A stretch of DNA of 59,559 bases, taken from positions 1-59,559 of the forward strand of contig JAGTRP010000030.1 of the NCBI GenBank assembly GCA_018261935.1, given 5' to 3'. The position numbers and the translations under genes were made by a program. Source of the stretch: Rhodocyclaceae bacterium (lineage in GTDB: Bacteria > Pseudomonadota > Gammaproteobacteria > Burkholderiales > Rhodocyclaceae). Numbering within the stretch: position 1 is the first letter of the stretch; the number at the start of each line of letters is the position of its first letter. Positions 25,328 through 35,559 of this stretch are shown in pieces. The notes under the pieces are model-generated. The model worked only from the letters and a program-made list of their open reading frames with translations. It ran no database searches and was not told where the DNA came from.

Positions 25328-26826
25328 GCCGCTTTCCTGGAGGCCCTCGACTTCACCACGTATTCCCGCCCGACCTGGCGCCAGACCTGGGTTTCCTCGC
25401 CGAGGGCTGCCGCCGTCCAGGGATTGGCGTCCAGCCAGTCGGGGGGCAGGTCGATCTGGTAGCCGGTCGCCGTCGCCTTCACCCGCCAGGCCGGTAGGTT
25501 GCGGTCATCCCGGGTGCGATGGAGGAGGACCGCCAGGCGCAGGCAGAAGATCAGGTGCCAATTGCCGTCGTCCATGGGCACCCGCGCCAGCTTTTCCAGC
25601 TTGCCCCGGTGCCCCAGGACCAGCATGGCGAGCCGGGCCTGGTCCTTCTTGGAGAAGCCCGGCATATCGGCATAGGTGAGGACGTAGGCGCCGTGCTTGT
25701 GGTAGGCGTTATGGGCGACCGAGATGCCGATCTCGTGGAGCCGGGAGGCCCAGTTCAGGAACTGGGCCTCCGGGTCGTCTGGGGCCACTTCCCGGAGCTG
25801 GGCCAGGGCCGCGAGGGCGGTGGCCTGGACCCGCTCCGCCTGGTCCGCCTCCACCTGGTAGCGGCGCATGAATTGGGACACCGTGGAGTCCCGCATGTCA
25901 TGGTGATGGAAGCGGCCCAGAAGGTCGTAGAGGACTCCCAGGCGCAGGGCGCCGTCGGCGTAGGTCATGCGCTCGAGGTCCAGTTCCTCGAAAATCGCCG
26001 ACATGATGGCGACTCCCCCCGGCAGGACCGGCAGGCGGTCGGAGCGCACGCCGGGGAGGTCGAGGGCTTCCGCCGAGCCGGCCTTGACGAGCATGGAGCA
26101 GAGCCGCTCCAGGCCCTCCCGGGTAATGCCGGGCTCGCCGCCGGGATTGAAGCCGTTCAATTCCAGCACGTCGGCGATGGCCCGGGCGCTGCCGGAGGAT
26201 CCCACCGCCTCCTTCCAGCCCAGGCTCTGGTACTCGTGGGCGATGAGCTCGATTTCCTTGGCCGCCGCCACCTGGGCTTCCCGCAGGCGGCGCTTGTCGA
26301 TCCTGCGGTCCGGGAAAAAGCGCAGGGTGTAGCTGACGCAGCCCATGTAGAGGGATTCCATGAGCTGGGGCTGGTGGCGCTTGCCGATGATGAATTCGGT
26401 GGAGCCGCCGCCGATATCCACCACCAGGCGCTTGTGGCTGGCGGTGGGCAGGGAATGGGAGGCGCCGATATAGATGAGGCGTGCTTCCTCGCGGCCGGCG
26501 ATGATTTCGATGGGAAAGCCCAGGGCGGCCTCGGCCCGGGGCAGGAATTCGACGGCATTCTTCGCCACCCGCAGGGCATTGGTGGCGACCGCCCGCACCG
26601 CTCCGGCATCGAGCCCGCCGAGGCGCTCGCCGAAGCGGCGCAGGGCCTCCAGGGCCCGGTCCTGGGCCGCTGTATCCAGCAGCTTGTCCGGGGTCAGGCC
26701 GGAAGCCAGGCGCACCGGCTCCTTGAGGGAATCCAGGGGATAGATCTGATCATCGACCACCCGCCCCACCTGCAGGCGAAAGCTGTTGGAACCGAGGTCG
26801 ACGGCGGCGACTGTTTCGTAAATCAT
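25324..26826 (-). CDS. ppx: Exopolyphosphatase (Ppx/GppA family)
   Basis: A 500-residue ASKHA-fold phosphatase that releases phosphate from polyphosphate chains (GppA activity on pppGpp is possible). Motifs are the phosphate-1 loop VAAVDLGSNSFRL, catalytic region IIAGREEARLIYIG and phosphate-2 loop LVVDIGGGSTEF. A C-terminal HD-like helical domain (RLHEIGISVAHNAYHKHG) is present. It is divergent from ppk1, the synthetic enzyme, and heads a translationally coupled run into the MCE transporter genes. Confidence 0.95.
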   Translation of the reverse strand: MIYETVAAVDLGSNSFRLQVGRVVDDQIYPLDSLKEPVRLASGLTPDKLLDTAAQDRALEALRRFGERLGGLDAGAVRAVATNALRVAKNAVEFLPRAEAALGFPIEIIAGREEARLIYIGASHSLPTASHKRLVVDIGGGSTEFIIGKRHQPQLMESLYMGCVSYTLRFFPDRRIDKRRLREAQVAAAKEIELIAHEYQSLGWKEAVGSSGSARAIADVLELNGFNPGGEPGITREGLERLCSMLVKAGSAEALDLPGVRSDRLPVLPGGVAIMSAIFEELDLERMTYADGALRLGVLYDLLGRFHHHDMRDSTVSQFMRRYQVEADQAERVQATALAALAQLREVAPDDPEAQFLNWASRLHEIGISVAHNAYHKHGAYVLTYADMPGFSKKDQARLAMLVLGHRGKLEKLARVPMDDGNWHLIFCLRLAVLLHRTRDDRNLPAWRVKATATGYQIDLPPDWLDANPWTAAALGEETQVWRQVGREYVVKSRASRKAA

Positions 26827-26856
26827 CGGAAAGGGCCGGAATGCGGACAGTTTTCG

Positions 26857-26862
26857 ATTCTA
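26857..26862 (-). promoter_or_regulatory. Putative ppx -10 box
   Basis: The minus strand reads TAGAAT ~31 nt upstream of the ppx start. No recognisable -35. Confidence 0.3.
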
Positions 26863-26926
26863 CCACCCTGCCACCCCATGCCCCGTGAGCAATTCGCCCG
26901 CGATTACTGTCTATGCAATTAGGGCA

Positions 26927-26932
26927 TATACT
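26927..26932 (+). promoter_or_regulatory. Putative ppk1 -10 box
   Basis: TATACT (5/6 to consensus) lies 28 nt before the chosen ATG, which would give a leader of about 20 nt. The -35 region is weak. Confidence 0.35.
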
Positions 26933-26960
26933 GCAGAAATTCCGACCCACTGCCGCTGCC

Positions 26961-29042
26961 ATGCTCCGTATCCACAATACCCATCGCTTTCCGGCCGAAA
27001 ACTACATCAACCGCGAACTCGGATTCCTGGCCTTCAATCGCCGGGTCCTGGCCCAGGCCGAGGATGACCGGGTTCCCCTGCTGGAGCGCCTGCGCTTCCT
27101 GTGCATCGTCTCCAGCAACCTGGACGAGTTTTTCGAAATCCGGGTCGCCGGCCTCAAGGAGCAGATCCGGGGCAACTCTCCGGTGGTGACCACCGACGGC
27201 AAGACCGCCCAGGAGGCCTTCCGCCTGGTGAGCCAGGAAGCCCATGCCCTGGTGGCGGAGCAGTACCAGCAATTCAACGAGGTGGTGTTGCCGCGCCTGG
27301 CCGAGCAGGGCATCCGCTTCCTGCGCCGGATCGATTGGGACGACGCCCAGCGCAGCTGGATCCGGGAATATTTCCAGCGGGAAATGATGCCGGTCCTCAC
27401 CCCCATCGGCCTCGATCCCTCCCATCCCTTCCCCCGGGTGCTCAACAAGAGCCTCAATTTCGCCGTCGAGCTGGAAGGCAAGGACGCCTTCGGCCGCAGT
27501 TCCCGCGCCGCTATCGTCCAGGCCCCCCGGGTCCTGCCCCGCATCATCCGCCTGCCCCAGGAGCTGGCCGGGTGCGAATACGGCTTCGTCTTCCTCTCAT
27601 CCATCCTGCACGAGTTCGTTGGCGATCTGTTCTCGGGCATGCACGTGCTGGGCTGCTACCAGTTCCGGGTGACCCGCAATTCCGATCTCTTCGTGGACGA
27701 GGAGGAAGTCACCAACCTGCGCACCAAGCTCCAGGGCGAGCTGCCCCAGCGCCACTTCGGCGATGCGGTGCGCCTGGAGGTGGCCGACAACTGCTCGGCC
27801 TCCATGACCAGTTTCCTGCTTTCCCAGTTCAACCTTTCCGACGCCGACCTCTATCGGAACCACGGCCCCGTCAACCTGGTGCGCATGATGCAGGTCCCCG
27901 ACTGGGTGGACCGGCCGGATCTCAAGTACCTCCCCTTCTACCCCGGCCTGCCCAAGAACATCGCCAAGGGCACCAATATCTTCGACGTCATCCGCCAGGG
28001 CGATGTGCTGCTGCATCACCCCTACCAGTCCTTCACTCCGGTCATCGACCTGCTGCAGCAGGCGGCCACCGATCCCCAGGTGGTGGCCATCAAGATGACG
28101 GTCTACCGCACCGGCACCGATTCGGTCCTCATGCAGTCCCTGATCCGCGCCGCCCAGAACGGCAAGGAAGTGACGGTGGTGGTGGAACTGATGGCGCGCT
28201 TCGACGAGGAGGCCAACATCGGCTGGGCCACCAAGCTGGAAGAGGTGGGCGCCCACGTGGTGTACGGGGTGGTGGGCTACAAGGTGCATGCCAAGGCCCT
28301 CCTCATCGTCCGCCGGGAGGACGGCCAGTTGAAGCGCTACGCCCACCTGGGCACCGGCAACTACCATCCGCGCACCGCCCGCATGTATACCGACTTCGGG
28401 CTCCTGACTTACAACGAGGACGTCACCAACGACGTCAGCGAAGTCTTCAAGCAGCTCACCGGCCTCGGCAAGGCCCGGACCCTCAAGTACCTGTGGCAGG
28501 CTCCCTTCACCCTCCAGGCCAATGTGGTTTCCGCCATCCGGGCCGAAACCGAAATAGCCCGGGCCGGCAAGCGGGCCCGCATCGTGGCCAAGATGAATTC
28601 CCTCCTGGAGCCGGAGACCATCAACGCCCTCTACGAGGCCTCCCAGGCCGGCGTCACCGTGGACCTCATCGTGCGCGGCATCTGCGGCCTGCGCCCCGGA
28701 GTGCCGGGCCTCTCCGACCATATCCGGGTGCGCTCCATCATCGGCCGCTTCCTGGAGCACCACCGGGTCTTCTACTTCCACGCCGGCGGCCGCGAGGACG
28801 TCTACCTCTCCAGCGCCGACTGGATGGACCGCAATTTCTTCCGCCGCATCGAGCTGGCCTTTCCGGTCCTCGACCCCAAGCTCAAGAAGCGGGTCATCAA
28901 CGAAGGGCTGCGCTTCTACCTGGCCGACAACCAGCAGGCCTGGGAAATGAACGGCCAGGGCGCCTACCAGCGCAAGGCGGCACACCGGGCCAAGGCCCAC
29001 AACGCCCAGTCGGATCTGATGCTGAGCCTGGGGAAGGCCTGA
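26961..29042 (+). CDS. ppk1: Polyphosphate kinase 1
   Basis: A 693-residue membrane-associated kinase that makes polyphosphate from ATP. The N-terminal domain FPAENYINRELGFLAFNRRVLAQAEDD is typical. The phosphorylated-His segment is HLGTGNYHPRTARMYTDFG, and a second conserved His region is IIGRFLEHHRVFYFHAGG. The ATG at 26961 is preferred; an in-frame ATG at 26913 would add 16 unrelated residues and sits upstream of the likely -10. It is divergent from ppx and convergent with the hlyD-type gene. Confidence 0.96.
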   Translation: MLRIHNTHRFPAENYINRELGFLAFNRRVLAQAEDDRVPLLERLRFLCIVSSNLDEFFEIRVAGLKEQIRGNSPVVTTDGKTAQEAFRLVSQEAHALVAEQYQQFNEVVLPRLAEQGIRFLRRIDWDDAQRSWIREYFQREMMPVLTPIGLDPSHPFPRVLNKSLNFAVELEGKDAFGRSSRAAIVQAPRVLPRIIRLPQELAGCEYGFVFLSSILHEFVGDLFSGMHVLGCYQFRVTRNSDLFVDEEEVTNLRTKLQGELPQRHFGDAVRLEVADNCSASMTSFLLSQFNLSDADLYRNHGPVNLVRMMQVPDWVDRPDLKYLPFYPGLPKNIAKGTNIFDVIRQGDVLLHHPYQSFTPVIDLLQQAATDPQVVAIKMTVYRTGTDSVLMQSLIRAAQNGKEVTVVVELMARFDEEANIGWATKLEEVGAHVVYGVVGYKVHAKALLIVRREDGQLKRYAHLGTGNYHPRTARMYTDFGLLTYNEDVTNDVSEVFKQLTGLGKARTLKYLWQAPFTLQANVVSAIRAETEIARAGKRARIVAKMNSLLEPETINALYEASQAGVTVDLIVRGICGLRPGVPGLSDHIRVRSIIGRFLEHHRVFYFHAGGREDVYLSSADWMDRNFFRRIELAFPVLDPKLKKRVINEGLRFYLADNQQAWEMNGQGAYQRKAAHRAKAHNAQSDLMLSLGKA

Positions 29043-29092
29043 TCCGGCCTCCCCGGAGGATGCTCACCCGGGGCGGTGCCGCTCCGGATCAG
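29039..29092. terminator. Long palindrome spanning the ppk1 and hlyD-like stop codons
   Basis: CTGATCCGG (29039-29047) pairs perfectly with CCGGATCAG (29084-29092). Each arm contains a TGA stop codon of one of the two convergent genes. The 36-nt interior is GC-rich. No T-tract. Confidence 0.45.
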
Positions 29093-30453
29093 CGTTCCCG
29101 ACCCGCCTCATGCCAGGCCTTCTGGACCGGGGATAGCAGATATTCGAGGATGGTGCGCTCCCCGAGCTTGATCTCCGCACTCACCTGCATGCCCGGCGCC
29201 AGCCGGTAAGGCACGCCGTCCGCCAAGAGCGACTGCTGCTGCAGCCTCACCTGGGTGCGGTACGCCATAAGCGGAATTTTCGGATCGGTCGGATTTTCGG
29301 ATTTTTCAGCCGCGTCGGCGGCCACATGCTCGACCTCGCCGGCCAGCATCCCGTACTTCTGGAACTGGAAGGCGGCAAACTTCAGCTTGGCGGGCTGCCC
29401 CTCCCGCACGAAGCCCACGTCCTCGTTGGAGAGCCATACCTCAGCCTGCAAGGTCTCATCGCTCGGCACCAGGGTCATCAAGATCGTCCCCGGCTGGGCG
29501 ACCGTCCCCGCCGTATGGGTGGCGAGGTCCTTCACCCGGCCGTCCTGGGGCGCCTTGAGTTCCAGGAATCCGTGCCGATGGTCCTGTTTGGCGAGTTCCT
29601 GGGCGAGTTTTTCCACCCGGTCGGAGGTTTCGGCCCGCTCGTTCCGCAATTGGCGGATGTTGTCGCTCCTGAGCTGGGCGATGCGCTTCCCCGACTGGGC
29701 CATGTTGGCCTGTTCCCGGGCAATGACGAATTCCTGGGTCTTGAGGTCCTGCTCCTTCTCGATGCGCTCGCGAACCTTGTCGTTGGCCATGAGCTTTCCC
29801 GAGAAACCATCGGCCATGAGCTTCTTGAAAGCGGCTTCCTGCTCCCGGTACATCGGCAGGGTCTGCTGGAGCTTGTCGCGGGTCTGTTCGGCGCCGGCCT
29901 TTTCTTGGCGCGCACGGTCGTAGCCCGCCTCCTCCTGGGCGATGGCTGCGGCCAGGGCATTGCGGTTGGCGGTGCTCTGAGCCAGCACCTCGGCGAAGAG
30001 GCGCGGGTCGTCCCCGGGCTGCTGCCGGAAGGGACGGTTCTCCAGCTCCGCGTCGATCCGCCGTAGCGCCAGGCGCTTCCTGTGGTACTCGGTGCTCAGG
30101 GTTTCCAGGTCGGCGGCCGACAGGGTGGGATCCATGCGCATAAGCACCTGCCCGGCTCGCACCGTCTCCCCTTCGCGCACCAGGATGTCCCGCACGATGC
30201 CGGCTTCCGTCGGCTGCACGATCTTGACGTAGGTCTGGGGCACCAGCTTTCCCTGGGCGACCGCCACGATGTCGAGCTTGCCGATGGCCGACCACAACAG
30301 GGCGACGGCCAGCAGGCAGACGGCGACCTTGAGCACCAGCCTGGGCAAGGGCCTGGGCGGGGAAGTCACCAGCCGGGCGAGGGTCGGGTCGAATTCCGAC
30401 GGGGACAGCGGCGGCGCCACGGGCAGCGCCAAGCGGGGAAATTTGATTGCCAT
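29089..30453 (-). CDS. Type I secretion membrane fusion protein (HlyD family)
   Basis: A 454-residue periplasmic adaptor of a type I secretion system. It has a short cytoplasmic N-terminus, one membrane helix (LVLKVAVCLLAVALLWSAIG), a lipoyl-like half (IVQPTEAGIVRDILVREGETVRAGQVLMRMDP), a long coiled-coil hairpin (~115-310) and a beta-barrel/C-terminal domain ending with GMQVSAEIKLGERTILEYLLSPV, the HlyD signature. It follows the RTX gene on the same strand, with a strong hairpin in between, and works with the ABC exporter at 44877-47081. Confidence 0.93.
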   Translation of the reverse strand: MAIKFPRLALPVAPPLSPSEFDPTLARLVTSPPRPLPRLVLKVAVCLLAVALLWSAIGKLDIVAVAQGKLVPQTYVKIVQPTEAGIVRDILVREGETVRAGQVLMRMDPTLSAADLETLSTEYHRKRLALRRIDAELENRPFRQQPGDDPRLFAEVLAQSTANRNALAAAIAQEEAGYDRARQEKAGAEQTRDKLQQTLPMYREQEAAFKKLMADGFSGKLMANDKVRERIEKEQDLKTQEFVIAREQANMAQSGKRIAQLRSDNIRQLRNERAETSDRVEKLAQELAKQDHRHGFLELKAPQDGRVKDLATHTAGTVAQPGTILMTLVPSDETLQAEVWLSNEDVGFVREGQPAKLKFAAFQFQKYGMLAGEVEHVAADAAEKSENPTDPKIPLMAYRTQVRLQQQSLLADGVPYRLAPGMQVSAEIKLGERTILEYLLSPVQKAWHEAGRER

Positions 30454-30468
30454 TGCTTCAAGTCCTTT

Positions 30469-30498
30469 CCCGCCGCCCCGGGGGGCCAGGGCGGCGGG
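30469..30498 (-). promoter_or_regulatory. Strong hairpin between the RTX gene and the hlyD-like gene
   Basis: CCCGCCGCCC and GGGCGGCGGG form a perfect 10-bp GC stem with a 10-nt loop in the 54-nt gap. It is followed by AAAGGA (the hlyD-like ribosome site), not by Ts. It may protect the RTX mRNA 3' end or reduce read-through. Confidence 0.45.
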
Positions 30499-30507
30499 AT
30501 GCCACGA

Positions 30508-33500
30508 TTAAGCCACCTTCTTGAACCCTTCCTTGAGCCCCTTCAGGCGCTCGAGGTTGGAGTTGCCAGAGAGGCCGGCCAAAGGATCACTGGCCGTGGC
30601 CAGGTACGGCGAGACCGCCGCCGGCTGGGCGAGCGGCTGGCTGCCCAGGCTGGCGCCATCGGACTTGGCCAGATGCTTGGCCAGCGCCGTATCCACCTGG
30701 CTCCACTGCAGCAGGGTCGAGGTGACGCTCGACGACGATGCCGACGAGGCCGCCGGCGACAGCGCGGACGACGTGCCGGCCGAAGCAGCGGCCGGTGCGA
30801 CCGGATCGATGACCGCCAGCCAGGCGGAAAGATCGTCGCTGCCCGAGCGGGCGGTCGCCGTCGGGGTAGCGGCGGTACGGCCCTTCGTCTCCTTGCTCGT
30901 TGTGCCGCTGTCGCTGGCGTGACTGGCCGACGGGGTTGCCGTGGCAGGCGCCGAAACGGCCGGGGCAGCATCCCCGGTCGCCTTGGCGCCCTTATGGCCC
31001 GGCTGCCCCGGCGCCGTGCCCGGTCCGTCGTTCTGGTTGGCGTCGTGCCCCGACGGCGCGGCATCCTCGCCGTTACCCACACCCTCGTTGCCGTGGCTTA
31101 CCTCCAGGACGAAGACATCGGAGACCGAGAGGCTGCCTTCCGTGCTGCCGGTAGCTGCGACCCGGTCGGTGGCGGTGACGCGGACATCCAGATCCATTTC
31201 CGCCTTCGGCGCCACGCCCGAGAAGGTCAGCTTCTGGGCATCGAAGTGCAGCCAGTCGGGCAAGGCCGAACCATCCGCCAGGGTGGCCGTATAGTCCAGC
31301 GTATCGCCGGCGTCGATGTCGGCGAAGCTGCCCGCCGGTAGCGCCCAGAAGAAGGGCTTGTGGAAATTGACCTGCTGGTCGGCCAGCGGGGTCACGACGA
31401 TGGGGGCATCGTTGGTGCCCTGCAGGAAGACATCCAGCATTTCCGCCGTCCCCACCAGGCCGTCGGTGGCGACATAGCCGAAGTGCTCGACCCGCTGAGC
31501 CGTCCGCCCCAGGGATTGGACCTTGAGGGAGGCGTTGTCCAGCGCATAGGCGTAGCTGCCGTCGGCGGCCAGGGACAGGCTGCCGTAATCGCCCGCGTAG
31601 CTCCCTGGCGCCTCGACCTGGAGGACGGTGCCGGCATCGACGTCGTGGTCGTTGGCCAGCACATTGCCGGTGACGGCAGGCTGCAGGTCCTCGGTGGCAT
31701 AGGCGCTGTCGGCTTCGGTCACCGGCGCATCGTTTACCCCGCCCACGGCGATCGCCAGGGCGGAGTTCACCGCAACGAGGCCGTCGGTCGCGGCGTACTC
31801 GAAGCGATCCACCACCGTCGTGCCCTGGGCCAGGGATTGGACGGCCAGGCTGCCGTTGTCGAGGCGATAGGTGTAGCTGCCGTCGGCGGCAACGGACAGG
31901 CTGCCGTAGCTGCCGGCGTATTCGCCCGGTGCGGCCACGGCAAGCACCGTCCCGGCATCGACATCCGTATCGTTGGCGAGCACGTTGCCGCTGGCCTCCA
32001 GAATGCCATCCTCGGTCACTTGGCCGCTGTCGCCAGCCACCACTGGCGCATCGTTGACGCCCGTCACCGTGAAATCGAGGGCGGCGGCGACCGAGGCGAT
32101 GCCGTCGGTGACCGCGTAGTCGAAATGCTCGGTGGCGACCTGGCCCTCGGCGAGGGACTGGACGCTGCTCCAGGCGTTGTTCAGCTGGTAGGCATAGCTG
32201 CCGTCGGCTGCGAGGGACAGGGTGCCGAAGAAGCCTTCGTAATCCCCCGGCGCCGCCACGGCGAGCACGGTGCCGTGATCCACGTCGTAGTCGTTGGCGA
32301 GCACGTTACCGGTCAACAGCCCGGCGCTGTCCTCCACCGTCGCCCCGGCGTCGGACGACAATACCGGGGCGTCATTGACCCCGACGATGCTCACTTCCAC
32401 CAGGCTGGAGGCAGGTGCGCCCTTGCTGTCGGTGATGGTGTAGGTGAAGCTGTCCTTCAGGACTTCCCCTTCGGCAAGTTCCTGGAAGGCGTTGCCGATG
32501 TCGTAGGTGACCTGGCCGTCGGCCAGGGAGACCGCGGCACCGACCTGGGAGGTGCCGACGGCGACCACCGATAGCACGTCGCCCGGGTTCGGGTCGGTGT
32601 CGTTGGCCAGCAGGAAGCTCGTCGGAACGGTGACGGCGCCGCCATCCTCCTGGGCCGTGATGAGGTCCGCATTGGCCACCGGCGGCCGGTTCCTGAGTTC
32701 GTCGATGCCGGTGCGGTCAAGGCTGCTGCCGTCGCCGAACTCGATGCGCTTGACGCCTTCCAGCTGGTTGTACCAGTTGTCCAGGGTGATGAAGTCGTTC
32801 GTACCCAGGATATGGATGGCGATGTCGTCGCCGATACGCTCGGCTTCCAGGTTGGCTTCCGTGAGGCCGCCACCGACGAAGAGGGTATCGGCGCCTTGGT
32901 TGTCGAGGATGCGGTCGGAGCCATCGCCCGCCTGGAAGACATAGCGGTCATCGCCGGCGCCGCCGAAGAGGCGGTCGCTGCCGGCACCGCCCGCCAGCGT
33001 GTCGTTGCCGTCGCCCCCGGTCAGCACGTTGTTGCCGGCGTTGCCGACGAGCCGGTTGTCCAGGGCATTACCCGTGCCCGAAAGATCGGCGCTGCCGGTA
33101 AGCTCCAGATTTTCCACGGTCGATCCGAGGGTGTAGGTGATCGACGACTGGACGGTATCGCTGCCTTCGCCGACCAGTTCCACCACCTGATCCCCGGCCT
33201 GGTCCACCACGTAGGTATCGTCGCCGCTGCCGCCCGCCATCTGGTCGGCGCCTTCGCCGCCATCCAGCAGGTCGTTGCCGGCGTTGCCGACGAGGGTGTC
33301 GTTACCGGCCAGGCCGGCAAGGACGTTGTCGGCATCGCTACCGGTGAGCAGGTTCGCCTGGGCGTTGCCGGTGCCGGAAATGGCTGCGTTACCAGTCAGG
33401 GTCAGGTTTTCCAGGGCATCACCCAGGGTATAGCTCACCGACGCCATGACCGTATCGGTGCCTTCGCCCGGGTTCTCAACCACCTGGTCGCCGGCATGGT

Positions 33501-35559
33501 CGACCACGTAGGTGTCGTTGCCGAGCCCGCCCACCAGGGTGTCGGCACCGGCCCCGCCGTCCAGCACGTTGTCGCCACTGGTGCCGGTGATCGAGTTGTC
33601 GAGGTCGTTGCCGGTGCCGCTGAGGTTACCGCTGCCGGTAAGGACCAGGTTCTCGACGTTGGCGGAGAGGGTGTAGCTGGCCGAGGCGCGCACGGTGTCG
33701 ATGCCCTCCCCGGCGTTCTCAACCACGCCATCGGCGCTGTTGTTCACGACGTAGGTGTCGTTCCCGGCGCCGCCCGCCAGCATGTTGATGCCGGCATTGC
33801 CTGTCAGCACGTTGTCGAGGGCGTTGCCGGTAGCATTGATGTCGCCGCTGCCAGTCAGGGTCAGGTTCTCGACGTTGTCCGACAGGGTGTAGGTCGCCGA
33901 GGCAAGCACCGTATCGTTGCCCTCGCTGGCATTCTCCACCACCACGTCGGCGCTGTTGTCCACCACGTAGGTGTCGTCACCCGCGCCCCCCGCCAGCGTA
34001 TCGGCGCCGCTGCCGCCGTCCAGCACGTTGTTGCCGGTGGTGCCGGTGATGGCGTTGTCCAGGGCGTTGCCGGTGCCATCGAGGTTGCCGGCGCCGGTCA
34101 GCACCAGGTTCTCGACGTTGGCGGAAAGCGTGTAGCTGACGGAGGATTCCACGGTGTCGTTGCCTTCACCGGCCAGTTCGGTGATGGCATCGCCCGCGTT
34201 GTCCACCAGGTAGAGGTCATCCCCGGTGCCGCCCGCCATGGCGTCGGCACCGGTGCCGCCGTCCAGGGTATCGTTGCCGGCGTTGCCGACGAGGGTGTCG
34301 TTCCCGGCCACGCCGTAGAGGGCATTGTCCCCGGCATTGCCGACGAGGACGTTGGCGGCCTCGTTGCCGGTGCCGGCAAGGACATCAGCGCCAGTCAGCG
34401 TCAGGTTTTCGAGGTTGGCGCCGAGGGTGTAGGCGAACGAGGCCTGGACCGTGTCCGTCCCCTCGCCTGCCAACTCCACGACCAGGTCGTCCGCCGAATC
34501 AACAACATAAGTGTCGTTCCCGGCCCCGCCAGCCATCGCATCGGCCCCGGTGCCGCCGTCCAGGGTGTCATTACCGGCGTTCCCGGTCAGGGTATCGTTG
34601 CCCGCCAGGCCCGAGAGGACATTGTTGCCGCTGTTGCCGACGAGCACGTTGTCGAGTTCGTTGCCGGTACCGTTGATGCTGGCGGTGCCGGTCAGCGTCA
34701 GGTTCTCGATATTGGCCGACAAGGTGTAGCTCGCCGAAGCGAGGACCGTATCGGTACCTTCGTTCGCCAGTTCGGCCACCCCATCGCCCGTGTTGTCCAC
34801 CACGTAGGTGTCGTCGCCGGCGCCGCCGATCATGGTATCGACCCCCGCACCGCCGTCCAGGGTGTTATTGCCGCCGGTGCCGGTGATGGCGTTGTTCAGG
34901 GCGTTGCCCGTGCCGTTGAGGTTGCCGGCGCCCGTCAGGACGAGGTTCTCGACGTTGGCGGTCAGGGTGTAGCTGATGCCCGAGCGTACCGTATCCGTCC
35001 CGGCATTGAGCGCCTCGGTGATGAGGTCGCCGGCATTGTCGACGATGTAGGTATCGTCGCCGATCCCGCCGTTCATGGCATCCGCTCCCGCGCCGCCGTC
35101 CAGGGTGTCGTTGCCGGCATCGCCGTTCAGGGTGTTGGCGCCGCTGTTGCCGAGGATGACGTTATCCAGCGCATTGCCGGTGCCGTTGATGTTGGCGGTG
35201 CCGGTGAGGGTCAGGTTCTCGACGTTGGCCGACAGGGTGTAGGTGGCCGAAGCGAAGACGCTGTCGGTGCCGCCCCCGGCAGCCTCGGTAATCACGTCCG
35301 AGGTGTTGTCGACCCGGTAGGTGTCGTTGCCGGCACCCCCCACCAGGGTGTCGGCCCCGGCGCCGCCGTCCAGCACGTTGTCCCCGGCATTGCCGGTGAT
35401 GACGTTGGCCAGGGTATTGCCGGTGCCGTCGATGGCTGCCGTCCCGGTCAGGGTCAGGTTCTCGACGTTGGAAGTCAGGGTGTAGGTGATCGAGGACTGC
35501 ACCAGGTCGGTGCCTTCGTTGAGGGCCTCGGTCACCAGGTCGCCCGCATCATCCACCAC
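30508..35559 (-). CDS. Giant RTX protein, C-terminal fragment (RTX modules, VCBS/cadherin-like repeats, T1SS tail)
   Basis: Open frame of 1683 residues, in frame back to ~35640; the GTG at 35559 is only the first available start codon and is probably not a real start. It holds about ten RTX modules with the pattern GNDTYVVD...EGTDTV...[14 protein letters not shown]...GTGN, each with Ca-binding GGxGxDxLxG turns. Three tandem VCBS-like repeats follow (GNVLANDxDVDxGTVLxVxAPGxY, LAADGSYAY), then a cadherin-like domain ([15 protein letters not shown]), an Ala/Ser/Thr-rich region and a C-terminal helix ending EGFKKVA, expected to carry the secretion signal. It continues the protein encoded at 35640-43241 after a frameshift. 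Likely a cell-surface or secreted adhesin-like protein. Confidence 0.8.
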   Translation of the reverse strand: MVDDAGDLVTEALNEGTDLVQSSITYTLTSNVENLTLTGTAAIDGTGNTLANVITGNAGDNVLDGGAGADTLVGGAGNDTYRVDNTSDVITEAAGGGTDSVFASATYTLSANVENLTLTGTANINGTGNALDNVILGNSGANTLNGDAGNDTLDGGAGADAMNGGIGDDTYIVDNAGDLITEALNAGTDTVRSGISYTLTANVENLVLTGAGNLNGTGNALNNAITGTGGNNTLDGGAGVDTMIGGAGDDTYVVDNTGDGVAELANEGTDTVLASASYTLSANIENLTLTGTASINGTGNELDNVLVGNSGNNVLSGLAGNDTLTGNAGNDTLDGGTGADAMAGGAGNDTYVVDSADDLVVELAGEGTDTVQASFAYTLGANLENLTLTGADVLAGTGNEAANVLVGNAGDNALYGVAGNDTLVGNAGNDTLDGGTGADAMAGGTGDDLYLVDNAGDAITELAGEGNDTVESSVSYTLSANVENLVLTGAGNLDGTGNALDNAITGTTGNNVLDGGSGADTLAGGAGDDTYVVDNSADVVVENASEGNDTVLASATYTLSDNVENLTLTGSGDINATGNALDNVLTGNAGINMLAGGAGNDTYVVNNSADGVVENAGEGIDTVRASASYTLSANVENLVLTGSGNLSGTGNDLDNSITGTSGDNVLDGGAGADTLVGGLGNDTYVVDHAGDQVVENPGEGTDTVMASVSYTLGDALENLTLTGNAAISGTGNAQANLLTGSDADNVLAGLAGNDTLVGNAGNDLLDGGEGADQMAGGSGDDTYVVDQAGDQVVELVGEGSDTVQSSITYTLGSTVENLELTGSADLSGTGNALDNRLVGNAGNNVLTGGDGNDTLAGGAGSDRLFGGAGDDRYVFQAGDGSDRILDNQGADTLFVGGGLTEANLEAERIGDDIAIHILGTNDFITLDNWYNQLEGVKRIEFGDGSSLDRTGIDELRNRPPVANADLITAQEDGGAVTVPTSFLLANDTDPNPGDVLSVVAVGTSQVGAAVSLADGQVTYDIGNAFQELAEGEVLKDSFTYTITDSKGAPASSLVEVSIVGVNDAPVLSSDAGATVEDSAGLLTGNVLANDYDVDHGTVLAVAAPGDYEGFFGTLSLAADGSYAYQLNNAWSSVQSLAEGQVATEHFDYAVTDGIASVAAALDFTVTGVNDAPVVAGDSGQVTEDGILEASGNVLANDTDVDAGTVLAVAAPGEYAGSYGSLSVAADGSYTYRLDNGSLAVQSLAQGTTVVDRFEYAATDGLVAVNSALAIAVGGVNDAPVTEADSAYATEDLQPAVTGNVLANDHDVDAGTVLQVEAPGSYAGDYGSLSLAADGSYAYALDNASLKVQSLGRTAQRVEHFGYVATDGLVGTAEMLDVFLQGTNDAPIVVTPLADQQVNFHKPFFWALPAGSFADIDAGDTLDYTATLADGSALPDWLHFDAQKLTFSGVAPKAEMDLDVRVTATDRVAATGSTEGSLSVSDVFVLEVSHGNEGVGNGEDAAPSGHDANQNDGPGTAPGQPGHKGAKATGDAAPAVSAPATATPSASHASDSGTTSKETKGRTAATPTATARSGSDDLSAWLAVIDPVAPAAASAGTSSALSPAASSASSSSVTSTLLQWSQVDTALAKHLAKSDGASLGSQPLAQPAAVSPYLATASDPLAGLSGNSNLERLKGLKEGFKKVA
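31390..32660 (-). repeat. VCBS/cadherin-like repeats in the RTX gene
   Basis: Three copies of a ~105-codon unit share GNVLANDxDVD, GTVLxVxAPGxY, [14 protein letters not shown] and FxYxxTDG. A more divergent fourth unit ([18 protein letters not shown]) precedes them. The unit type is common in large T1SS-exported adhesins. Confidence 0.75.

Noticed and set aside
26904-26925. Possible Pho box upstream of ppk1 (CTGTCTA)
   Set aside because: Only one half resembles the CTGTCAT consensus; no second repeat at 11-nt spacing.
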